9,850 nt of DNA, taken from positions 1-9,850 of the forward strand of contig DAOVAK010000059.1 in the NCBI GenBank assembly GCA_030671095.1. The letters run 5' to 3'. Positions 1 to 5,617 of the stretch are shown here, piece by piece. The DNA is from Deltaproteobacteria bacterium (GTDB taxonomy: Bacteria > Desulfobacterota > DSM-4660 > Desulfatiglandales > HGW-15). The position numbers and the translations under genes were made by a program. Below the pieces are notes generated by a model, which ran no database searches, was not told where the DNA came from, and saw only the letters and a list, made by a program, of their open reading frames with translations. The first letter of the stretch is position 1. Each line of letters starts with the position of its first letter.

Positions 1-461
1 CGCAATTTATAAAATTTTGGACAAATCGTCCAAAATTTTATGCAGGTTTTACGCTCATCGAAATCATGGTGGTCATTGTGATCCTTGGTATCTTGGCCAC
101 GCTCATTATTCCCAGGTTTATGGGCAGAGAGGAAGAGGCACGGCGCACCATGGCCCGGGTCCAAATGGAGAGCATGGAGACCGCTCTGAAGCTATACAAA
201 CTGGACAGTGGCGTCTATCCCTCCACTGAACAGGGCCTTCAGGCCCTCGTTGAAGCGCCCACCATCGGTCAAGTTCCCCGCAAATGGCGGAAAGGGGGAT
301 ACTTCGAAAAAAGCAGGGTCCCGAAGGACCCATGGGATAATGACTATATCTACCTGTCTCCGGGCGTTCATGGGGATTTTGATTTGATCTCATATGGGGC
401 TGATGGAGAGCCAGGCGGAGAAGAGAACAATAAGGATATCAATAATTGGGAGGTGGAATAG
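1..461 (+). CDS. gspG: GspG, major pseudopilin of type II secretion (5' end outside window)
   Basis: GspG polymerises into the periplasmic pseudopilus that pushes substrates through the secretin. The frame (first full codon at 3) is open from the window edge and has no usable start codon before the prepilin site, so the start lies upstream of position 1. The cleavage site reads AG^FTLIEIMVVIVILG, with Gly at 45-47 and mature Phe1 at 48-50. Glu5 and the long hydrophobic N-terminal helix are present. The mature protein is about 137 residues, normal for GspG. The C-terminal SYGADGEPGGEENNKDI is the family's calcium-binding loop, and YPSTEQGLQAL and DPWDNDYIY are also typical. The visible leader is at least 15 residues, aromatic-rich, and encoded by a perfect inverted repeat, which is odd (see the repeat at 11-39). 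gspH follows 19 bases later. Confidence 0.95.
   Translation, partial: QFIKFWTNRPKFYAGFTLIEIMVVIVILGILATLIIPRFMGREEEARRTMARVQMESMETALKLYKLDSGVYPSTEQGLQALVEAPTIGQVPRKWRKGGYFEKSRVPKDPWDNDYIYLSPGVHGDFDLISYGADGEPGGEENNKDINNWEVE
11..39. repeat. Perfect 12-bp inverted repeat in the gspG leader region
   Basis: AAAATTTTGGAC (11-22) is followed by a 5-base loop and its exact reverse complement GTCCAAAATTTT (28-39). It lies just before the prepilin cleavage site of gspG, in the stretch that encodes the leader if the open frame is translated. It could be an RNA hairpin controlling gspG translation, an operator, or a small inserted palindrome. There is no T-tract after it, so a classical terminator is not supported. 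The structure is seen directly; its role is unknown. Confidence 0.8.
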
Positions 462-480
462 CTTCCTGACGAGACGAGTG

Positions 481-987
481 ATGCTTCGTGAGACCAAAGG
501 ATTTACATTGATCGAATTAACGGTGGTCGTTGTTCTTATCGGCATTATTTTGACCCTGACGGTCCCCAGATTTCAAACGGCCATACTGACGGACGACCTG
601 AAGGCAACGACCCGCAAAATGGTTGGCATAATTAAAGGCCTAAGAAATGAAGCCATTCGGGAGCAGAGGGAGTATTTTCTCCATTTTGATCTGGAATCAA
701 ACCGGTTCTGGATAGACTCCACTGGCATGACCGAGGAAGAACGGGCCCGCGCGGCCGAGAAGGCCTCCACCTTGCCTGAAAGGGTTCGGGTCCTAGACAT
801 CTGGTCCAGCAGCAAGGGCAAGAAAATGACGGGTCAGACAGCAATCCGATTTAGTAAGAAAGGATATGTCCAGCCATCGGCGATCCATCTGGGTGCAGAA
901 GATGGCAGGCAATTCACGCTCGTATTGAACCCTTTTCTGGGAAGGGTCAAGGTCTATGATAGATATATAGAATTTGAGGAAACATGA
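481..987 (+). CDS. gspH: GspH, minor pseudopilin
   Basis: GspH is a minor pseudopilin of the T2SS tip complex, processed by the prepilin peptidase in the inner membrane. The ATG at 481 gives a 7-residue leader MLRETKG followed by FTLIELTVVVVLIGI, with Glu5 and the hydrophobic helix intact. The GTG at 478 is an alternative that adds one residue. Starts further upstream would give an implausibly long leader. At 168 residues it fits the family. The second half (roughly 119-165: AIRFSKKGYVQPSAIHL, then FTLVLNPFLGRVKVYD) has the beta-rich pattern and late Gly-Arg of the GspH/FimT domain. No strong Shine-Dalgarno is visible. The gene starts 19 bases after gspG and overlaps gspI by one base, or by four if gspI starts at 984. 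The H rather than FimT assignment rests mainly on position in the operon. Confidence 0.9.
   Translation: MLRETKGFTLIELTVVVVLIGIILTLTVPRFQTAILTDDLKATTRKMVGIIKGLRNEAIREQREYFLHFDLESNRFWIDSTGMTEEERARAAEKASTLPERVRVLDIWSSSKGKKMTGQTAIRFSKKGYVQPSAIHLGAEDGRQFTLVLNPFLGRVKVYDRYIEFEET
976..980 (+). promoter_or_regulatory. Ribosome binding site of gspI
   Basis: GAGGA lies 6 bases before the ATG at 987 and only 3 before the ATG at 984. The spacing favours 987 as the gspI start, although 984 cannot be excluded. Confidence 0.55.
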
Positions 988-1379
988 TGGAAAAAGAGGA
1001 CGACGGCTTTACACTGCTTGAAGTGATGGTGGCGATAGCCCTCATTGCCATTGCTCTGATGGCCGTTTTAGGCTTACAGTCTCAGAGTATTTCTCTGGCG
1101 GGTGAAGCAAGGTTCAACACAACGGCTGCCCTACTGGCCCAGAGTAAGATGGCCGAAATCGAGAGTCAGGACCCTGAGGATTTGACTGCCGATTCAGGGG
1201 ATTTTGATGAAGACTTTCCCGGCTACACTTGGAAGTTGAGTGTGAGCAATGTGATGCTTGATCGTCCTGAGAATGTCTCCGATCATCTTAAGCAGGTTGA
1301 CCTCACCATAGCCTGGGGTGAGGATGAACAATTTCAATACGCGCTCAGAGTTTATCGGTTCTTCACAAAAACGCCATAA
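987..1379 (+). CDS. gspI: GspI, minor pseudopilin
   Basis: GspI is a core component of the I-J-K tip complex that starts pseudopilus assembly. The ATG at 987 gives leader MEKEDDG and mature FTLLEVMVAIALIAIALMAV, with Glu5 present. The 130-residue length is typical. The conserved block NTTAALLAQSKMAEIE follows the helix, and a beta-rich domain with YTWKLSV and LTIAWGEDEQFQYAL ends the protein, as in the T2SSI family. The overlapping ATG at 984 (sequence ATGATG, overlapping the gspH stop TGA at 985-987) would add one Met. Either start suggests translational coupling to gspH. The leader is odd: it has one Lys against two Glu and two Asp, whereas prepilin leaders are usually basic. Confidence 0.93.
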   Translation: MEKEDDGFTLLEVMVAIALIAIALMAVLGLQSQSISLAGEARFNTTAALLAQSKMAEIESQDPEDLTADSGDFDEDFPGYTWKLSVSNVMLDRPENVSDHLKQVDLTIAWGEDEQFQYALRVYRFFTKTP

Positions 1380-1410
1380 CGCCGTGAATGCCATAACCTC
1401 AGAACATCTT

Positions 1411-2112
1411 ATGAATCTTAGGGGCCGAGAGGGTTTCACGCTCCTGGAGATCCTGCTCGCCATGTTTATCTTCGCCATTCTACTTTCAACACTCTATACG
1501 GCCTATACGGGAACATTTCGAAATGTGGATGAGACCGAATCTCAGGCAGATATTTACCGAATGGCAAGGATCGCCTTGGAAAGGATCGCAGAAGATTTAG
1601 AATCCGCTTACATTCCCCCATGGGCAGTCGGTCCAGAAACTGAAGGGCAGACCCCGCAGGCAGCTCCATTTGTGGGAGAAACCGCTCAAATCAACGACAG
1701 GAGTGCTGACACCCTTCTGTTCCTTTCCAGGGCGCATCTTGTATTTGACGAAGAAGAAGTGGACACCACAGTCGCCCGGATCTCATACGATGTTCGACAG
1801 AGTGAGGAGGACGAAGAGATCTTTTTGCTTTACCGGTCGGATACTCACGGGTTTGAAGAGGGGCCGGAGCAAGGGACAGGCGGATTGATCCTTTGTGATG
1901 GCCTCCATGCGGTAAATTTCACCTATTACGACGACGAGGGCCGCGGTTATGATCGCTGGGATTCCACAAATGAGGAATTCAAGGACAGATTGCCCGTCAT
2001 GGTCTCCATTGTATTGGAGTTTGTAGACAAGAGAAACCCTGAAGCACCGCTCAAATTCGTGTCGGGTGTGGTGCTTCCCATGGCCCAGGAGGGATATGAG
2101 AAGGCGCTTTAA
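1411..2112 (+). CDS. gspJ: GspJ, minor pseudopilin
   Basis: GspJ binds GspI and GspK in the pseudopilus tip. The ATG at 1411 gives the basic 8-residue leader MNLRGREG and mature FTLLEILLAMFIFAILLSTL, with Glu5 present. The total is 233 residues. Then come YRMARIALERIAEDLESAY, the typical region after the helix, a beta-rich body with DTLLFLSRAH and ISYDV, and a C-terminal VMVSIVLEFVDKRNP strand, as in GspJ. In-frame GTG 1384 would give a 17-residue leader, and starts at 1318 or 1324 a much longer one. None of the candidates has a clear Shine-Dalgarno, so the start is less certain than the identity. It follows gspI by 31 bases and overlaps gspK by 17. Confidence 0.92.
   Translation: MNLRGREGFTLLEILLAMFIFAILLSTLYTAYTGTFRNVDETESQADIYRMARIALERIAEDLESAYIPPWAVGPETEGQTPQAAPFVGETAQINDRSADTLLFLSRAHLVFDEEEVDTTVARISYDVRQSEEDEEIFLLYRSDTHGFEEGPEQGTGGLILCDGLHAVNFTYYDDEGRGYDRWDSTNEEFKDRLPVMVSIVLEFVDKRNPEAPLKFVSGVVLPMAQEGYEKAL
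2087..2093 (+). promoter_or_regulatory. Strong ribosome binding site of gspK, inside gspJ
   Basis: AGGAGGG precedes the ATG at 2096 by only 2-3 bases, shorter than usual. It is nevertheless the best Shine-Dalgarno match noticed in the window and supports 2096 over the upstream in-frame GTG at 2066. Confidence 0.6.
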
Positions 2113-3085
2113 GGACTGCAGGGGTTTTGCCCTGCTTCTGACCATATTAATCATCAGCCTGATGGTCACATTGACGCTTCAGTTCAATACTTCTATGCGC
2201 TCTGAGTTGTATGGGGCTGCAAATATGCGCGACAATACGCGGCTGAGCGCCATAGCCAGGTCCGGTTTCCACTATGCCCTTGCGGTTCTCTTTGAAGATG
2301 CCTTAGAAACGCCCTATGACTCCCTGCTGGAAGCCTGGGCAAACCCGGTGACCCTTTCTGCGAATTCGGATGCCATGTTCGAGGAGGGCCGTTTTGAGGT
2401 CCAGATCATTGACCATTCGGGAAGGATTCAGATCAACAAACTGGTCCAGCTAGAGGGTCAGGAGAAAGGAAAATATATTAAAGGACAGAAAGACCTCCTG
2501 AGAAGATTTCTTGGTTCTGAACAGTTCGATCTTGAACCCGAAGAGATTGACAACCTTATAGACGCCATCAAAGACTGGATCGATCCTGATAACGAGGCCA
2601 CCAAATTTGGAGCGGAGAGCTCCTATTACCAGACGTTGGAAAGACCCTACTCATGCAAAAATGCGCCCTTGGAATTCCTGGAAGAACTCCTTCTCATCAG
2701 AGGCATCACCAAGGAACTCTTTTACGGGACTAAGGGAAAACCGGGAATCGCATACTATTTGAGCACCCAAGGGGAAGGAAGGATCAACATCAATACAGCC
2801 AGTCCACTGGTCCTAAGATCCCTTTCCGAGCATTTGGATCAGGAGATGGTGGAAGGTATCATCGCATACCGTGAGAATGAAAAGAATGACCTAAGCCAGC
2901 GTGGATGGTATAAAAAAGTGCGAGGGATGAGCAGCGAGGTGTCCATTGATGATCTTATCACCACCTCAAGCACCCATTTCGAGATTAGATCAGAAGGGCT
3001 CAAGGACACCATGAGTAGGCGGGTGCGGGGCTTGGTGGAGAGAAAAGAGGGTGCCCTGAGAATTCTGTCTTGGAGAGTAGAATAG
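2096..3085 (+). CDS. gspK: GspK, pseudopilus tip protein
   Basis: GspK is the large minor pseudopilin capping the pseudopilus tip. The ATG at 2096 gives leader MRRRFKDCRG and mature FALLLTILIISLMVTLTLQF. Position +5 is Leu rather than Glu, as is normal for GspK. The 329-residue length matches the family. Family landmarks are IDHSGRIQINKL (105-116), LIDAIKDWIDPDNEA to GAESSYY (154-178, the helical and calcium-site region), a PYSCKNAPLEFLEELLLIRGI-type block (184-204), and GRININTASPLVLRSL (229-243), a helix-hairpin-helix-like segment. The start lies inside the end of gspJ, suggesting coupled translation. It is the last pseudopilin gene and is followed by a 263-base repeat-rich gap. Confidence 0.95.
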   Translation: MRRRFKDCRGFALLLTILIISLMVTLTLQFNTSMRSELYGAANMRDNTRLSAIARSGFHYALAVLFEDALETPYDSLLEAWANPVTLSANSDAMFEEGRFEVQIIDHSGRIQINKLVQLEGQEKGKYIKGQKDLLRRFLGSEQFDLEPEEIDNLIDAIKDWIDPDNEATKFGAESSYYQTLERPYSCKNAPLEFLEELLLIRGITKELFYGTKGKPGIAYYLSTQGEGRININTASPLVLRSLSEHLDQEMVEGIIAYRENEKNDLSQRGWYKKVRGMSSEVSIDDLITTSSTHFEIRSEGLKDTMSRRVRGLVERKEGALRILSWRVE

Positions 3086-3114
3086 GACAAGGACTAGTTC
3101 GCTTTGCTCACGAT

Positions 3115-3273
3115 TGGAGTATTGGCCTCCGGCTCGTAGAGCCTACGCCTCGGAGAGAGCGCTGGAGTATTGGAGTTATGGGTTGATAGGAAGAAAAGCA
3201 ACTAATAGAATATCTTCAGCTTTTGGTTACCGATACTCCATTACTCCACTACTCCATTACTCCATTATTCCAT
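3115..3273. repeat. Intergenic element A: inverted octamer arrays around a 36-bp core (gspK-gspL gap)
   Basis: The 263-base gap between gspK and gspL holds no credible gene. Left arm: TGGAGTAT at 3115-3122, then a 36-bp core, then TGGAGTAT (3163-3170) and TGGAGTTA (3171-3178). Right arm: five 8-base units in the opposite orientation at 3234-3273 (TACTCCAT, TACTCCAC, TACTCCAT, TACTCCAT, TATTCCAT). The arms are therefore inverted relative to each other, around an AT-rich spacer of about 50 bases that contains AAAAGC (3194-3199) and GCTTTT (3219-3224). The same units and core recur in the gspM-gspN gap. No promoter or terminator could be called here. Confidence 0.85.
3124..3159 (-). repeat. 36-bp core repeat, copy 1
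   Basis: Read on the minus strand it is CTCTCTCCGAGGCGTA (3144-3159), then GGCTCTAC, then GAGCCGGAGGCC (3124-3135). Both conserved blocks occur exactly, in the same order, twice at 5444-5552 on the plus strand. It contains the small hairpin GGCTC-GTA-GAGCC (3131-3143) and an outer CTCCG/CGGAG pair (3127-3131 with 3151-3155). It interrupts an octamer array. Confidence 0.85.
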
Positions 3274-3335
3274 GTGCGTGGCAAAAATCGATTGTGAGTA
3301 AAAGAACCTTAACTCTGGTCTTTTCTAGAGATTTC

Positions 3336-3341
3336 GAGAGG
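3336..3341 (+). promoter_or_regulatory. Ribosome binding site of gspL
   Basis: GAGAGG lies 7 bases before the GTG at 3349. It supports the GTG start, which also gives the expected PilM-like N-terminus. Confidence 0.5.
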
Positions 3342-3348
3342 TCTCATC

Positions 3349-4842
3349 GTGCCCGGCAAGATTTTAGGCCTTCACATAAGTGAGGATTCGGTAACCGCCG
3401 TCCAGGTCCTAAGCGGGCTGAAAGGTTATCAGGTCACCGCCTGCGCACAGGTTATCATTGAGCAGGATGGTGGACTTGAAGGGGCCCTGAAAGGACTGTT
3501 CGAACAGACGGACCTGAAAAGTGACACCTATCTCACCTCAATCCCTGCGGAGAATGCCTCCTATCGCAACCTTCAAATGCCCTTTAAAGAACCCAAAAAA
3601 ATCAGACAGACACTCCCTTTTGAAATAGAAACGGTGGTCCCTTTTCCCAGCGAAGATCTGGTGGTGGATTTTACGATTATAGAACGAGCTGATGAAAGTG
3701 AAGTCCTGGGCGTCTCCGTAAGAAAGGCCTATATTGCCGAATATCTGGCGCAATTGCAGGCTAATGGCATTGATCCGGACGTTCTGGATATTAGATGCGT
3801 CCCCACAGTTTCATGGCTCCTAAAGCAAGAAGAAACGCCTGACGATGGGCTCCTTCTTGAGATAGGTGGGAAAAGGAACCTCATGATCCTCTATCTCAAA
3901 AGACATATTGCCTTAATTCGCAGCTTTGCCGCTGACGGGGTTGCCCCTGAAAGCACCGACGCAGATGCCAGTAACAATGAAGTGGATACCTTGGCCCCGG
4001 AGGAAATTGAATCTCGCCTGAAGACCTTTTGCACAAACGTGCAAAATACGATGCATGCCTTTGCGTGGCAGATAAAGAAGGAAATTCGTCCTGAAAAGGT
4101 CTTTTTTACTGGCTCTGGAGTCCTCTATCCGGAGACGGGAGATCTCTTGGAGCGATTCCTGGATATTCCGGTTGAACAGGTCGATCTGCGGGGGAACAGA
4201 AAGGTTCGGTTGGAAAGCAGTGTGGCCAGGGTTTGGAATCCCGGGTTGATGGATAATGCCCTCGCCCTTGCGCTGCGGGACGATAGGCAGGGTCAAGGAT
4301 TCAATTTCAGGAAAGATGCATTCGAGGTAAAGAGGCACTATTCTGCACTTAAGGCATGGATTCGAAAAGCAGCCCTGTTCCTCATCATTATCCTCTCTCT
4401 TTTGGCCGTTGATCTGGGTACGGAGTATTACCTTTTGAGCAAGCGGTATACCGCACTGGATCAAAACATCAAAGAGATCTTCAGGAAAACATTTCCTGAG
4501 ACGAGAAGGATCGTGGATCCCGTGCAGCAGATGAGGGTGAAAATCAAGGAAATGAAAAATTCAACGCGCCCAGGGGTCAAGGCAAACCAAGGGGTCCTGC
4601 AAATCCTAAAGGATATTTCACAGCGTGTTCCCAAGTCCACGGATATGCATGTAACCAGGTTGGTCGTCGATCCTGAAACGGTTCGGATGAGTGGAGACAC
4701 CGACACATTTAACGCCGTGGACACGATAAAGAACAGACTGGAACCTTCAGCCTATTTCAGTGCGGTGACCATCACATCAGCCAATCTTGATAGGACGGGA
4801 AAACGGGTTCAATTTGAGATAAAATTGCAACGGGCAAAATAA
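3349..4842 (+). CDS. gspL: GspL, inner-membrane assembly-platform protein (PilM-like)
   Basis: GspL recruits the motor ATPase GspE through its cytoplasmic domain and contacts GspM and the pseudopilus through its membrane and periplasmic parts. The protein has 497 residues and a GTG start with a fair ribosome binding site. Residues 1 to about 330 look like the actin/PilM fold: ILGLHISEDSVTAVQV at the N-terminus, SIPAENASYRNLQMPF (64-79), KIRQTLPFEIETVVPFPSED (84-103) and LLLEIGGKRNLMILYL (168-183). A single membrane segment follows at about 341-362 (AALFLIIILSLLAVDLG), then a helical linker, and a periplasmic ferredoxin-like domain beginning near LKDISQRVPKSTDMHVTRL. The plan is PilM plus PilN in one chain, as in GspL. 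It ends 12 bases before gspM. Confidence 0.92.
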   Translation: MPGKILGLHISEDSVTAVQVLSGLKGYQVTACAQVIIEQDGGLEGALKGLFEQTDLKSDTYLTSIPAENASYRNLQMPFKEPKKIRQTLPFEIETVVPFPSEDLVVDFTIIERADESEVLGVSVRKAYIAEYLAQLQANGIDPDVLDIRCVPTVSWLLKQEETPDDGLLLEIGGKRNLMILYLKRHIALIRSFAADGVAPESTDADASNNEVDTLAPEEIESRLKTFCTNVQNTMHAFAWQIKKEIRPEKVFFTGSGVLYPETGDLLERFLDIPVEQVDLRGNRKVRLESSVARVWNPGLMDNALALALRDDRQGQGFNFRKDAFEVKRHYSALKAWIRKAALFLIIILSLLAVDLGTEYYLLSKRYTALDQNIKEIFRKTFPETRRIVDPVQQMRVKIKEMKNSTRPGVKANQGVLQILKDISQRVPKSTDMHVTRLVVDPETVRMSGDTDTFNAVDTIKNRLEPSAYFSAVTITSANLDRTGKRVQFEIKLQRAK

Positions 4843-4854
4843 AGAATCATCATT

Positions 4855-5370
4855 ATGAAACTTGCCAAACGAGAAAAATATTTTGTTGGGATTGCGGTCG
4901 GCTCCGTTGTGCTCTTTCTTCTCTTCCAACTACTCATCTTTCCTTTCTTTGAAAAGAGAGAACGGCTTCAAAGCGGTGTTAAGGCAAAGGAGGAGGCATT
5001 AAGAGAGATCATGAGGCTGAGCGGCGAGTATCAGGCCTACAAAGGGGATTCTCGAGAGATACAGCGACTGCTTGCCAAGCGCAAGAGGGGATTTACCCTC
5101 TTTGCCTTTCTTGAAAGGACAGCTGGAGAGGCCGGAGTCAAAGAAAACATAGACTCTATGAACCCTTCCGCGTCCAAAGGCACGGGGCCGCACAAAGAAT
5201 CAATGGTGGAGATGAAATTGGAGGCCATTACACTGAATCAACTAACGCAATACCTTCATAGAATTGAGTCGCCAGAGGACCTTGTAAGTATCAAGAGAAT
5301 TTCTATCAAGCAAAACAACAAGGAAGCCGGATACTTGGATGCCGTTTTACAGGCCCTGACATTTCAGTAA
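4855..5370 (+). CDS. gspM: GspM, inner-membrane assembly-platform protein
   Basis: GspM is the bitopic partner of GspL and stabilises the assembly platform. The protein has 171 residues. The N-terminus MKLAKREKY is short and basic, followed by a membrane segment at 10-32 (FVGIAVGSVVLFLLFQLLIF), a charged coiled-coil-like stretch (33-75) and a small alpha/beta domain (80-171). That domain has LEAITLNQLTQYLHRIE and ISIKQNN, the pattern of the GspM/PilO ferredoxin-like fold. It lies 12 bases after gspL with only a weak Shine-Dalgarno, so coupling to gspL is likely. It is followed by a 247-base repeat-rich gap. GspM and PilO look alike, and the T2SS operon decides for GspM. Confidence 0.88.
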   Translation: MKLAKREKYFVGIAVGSVVLFLLFQLLIFPFFEKRERLQSGVKAKEEALREIMRLSGEYQAYKGDSREIQRLLAKRKRGFTLFAFLERTAGEAGVKENIDSMNPSASKGTGPHKESMVEMKLEAITLNQLTQYLHRIESPEDLVSIKRISIKQNNKEAGYLDAVLQALTFQ

Positions 5371-5443
5371 AGAATGGAGTAGTGGAGTCATGGAGTGTTG
5401 GATAAAATCAAAATTTATTTAAGGCAAGACCAATACTCCAGTA

Positions 5444-5512
5444 CTCTCTCCGAGGCGTAGGCTCTACCCTCCGGCCTGGAAGCCCTACGGGCTGGAAGCG
5501 GAGCCGGAGGCC
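5444..5512 (+). repeat. 36-bp core repeat, copy 2, with a 33-base insertion
   Basis: CTCTCTCCGAGGCGTA (5444-5459) and GGCTCTAC (5460-5467) match copy 1. Then 33 extra bases (5468-5500) come before the shared GAGCCGGAGGCC (5501-5512). The extra piece holds a hairpin AGCCC-TAC-GGGCT (5481-5493). Its first 8 bases, CCTCCGGC (5468-5475), are the reverse complement of GCCGGAGG (5503-5510), so a nested stem can form. Confidence 0.8.
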
Positions 5513-5516
5513 ACCA

Positions 5517-5552
5517 CTCTCTCCGAGGCGTACGCTCTCTGAGCCGGAGGCC
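5517..5552 (+). repeat. 36-bp core repeat, copy 3
   Basis: CTCTCTCCGAGGCGTA (5517-5532), an 8-base variable piece CGCTCTCT, then GAGCCGGAGGCC (5541-5552). It has the same length and order as copy 1 but lies on the opposite strand, and is followed directly by two octamer units. Confidence 0.85.
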
Positions 5553-5585
5553 AGTACTCCAGTACTCCGATATTGCATTTTGTTG

Positions 5586-5591
5586 TATAAT
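5586..5591 (+). promoter_or_regulatory. Possible -10 box upstream of gspN
   Basis: A perfect TATAAT lies 26 bases before the gspN ATG, in the short stretch between repeat element B and the gene. No -35 match is seen at 16-18 bases and there is no extended -10 TGN, so this is weak evidence. A promoter here would make gspN-gspC-gspA a separate unit. Confidence 0.25.
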
Positions 5592-5617
5592 AGTGTCTCC
5601 CAAGTATTGGACCCCTT

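Larger units (their letters stand above)
5375..5570. repeat. Intergenic element B: inverted octamer arrays with two core copies (gspM-gspN gap)
   Basis: The gap begins with three forward octamers 5 bases after the gspM stop: TGGAGTAG (5375-5382), TGGAGTCA (5383-5390) and TGGAGTGT (5391-5398). An AT-rich spacer (5402-5430) follows, then reversed units TACTCCAG (5434-5441), TACTCCAG (5555-5562) and TACTCCGA (5563-5570). Between the reversed units sit two copies of the core found at 3124-3159. The architecture matches the gspK-gspL gap: forward array, AT-rich spacer, inverted array and GC-rich core. There is no credible coding sequence here. Confidence 0.85.

Noticed and set aside
17..229. 70-residue ORF with TTG start in gspG
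   Set aside because: It runs out of frame through the clear GspG pseudopilin coding sequence. It is kept only as a hint of a possible indel in the leader.
3234..3273. CRISPR-like array
   Set aside because: The units are 8 bases in direct contact with no spacers, and no cas genes are nearby.
3114..3383. 89-residue ORF on the + strand across the gspK-gspL gap
   Set aside because: Its N-terminal half is a translation of the octamer arrays and 36-bp core (recurring EYWS-type peptide), and its end overlaps gspL in another frame. No ribosome binding site or domain is visible.
3913..4464. 183-residue ORF on the - strand inside gspL
   Set aside because: It is antisense to a well-supported GspL coding region, with no recognisable domain or ribosome binding site.
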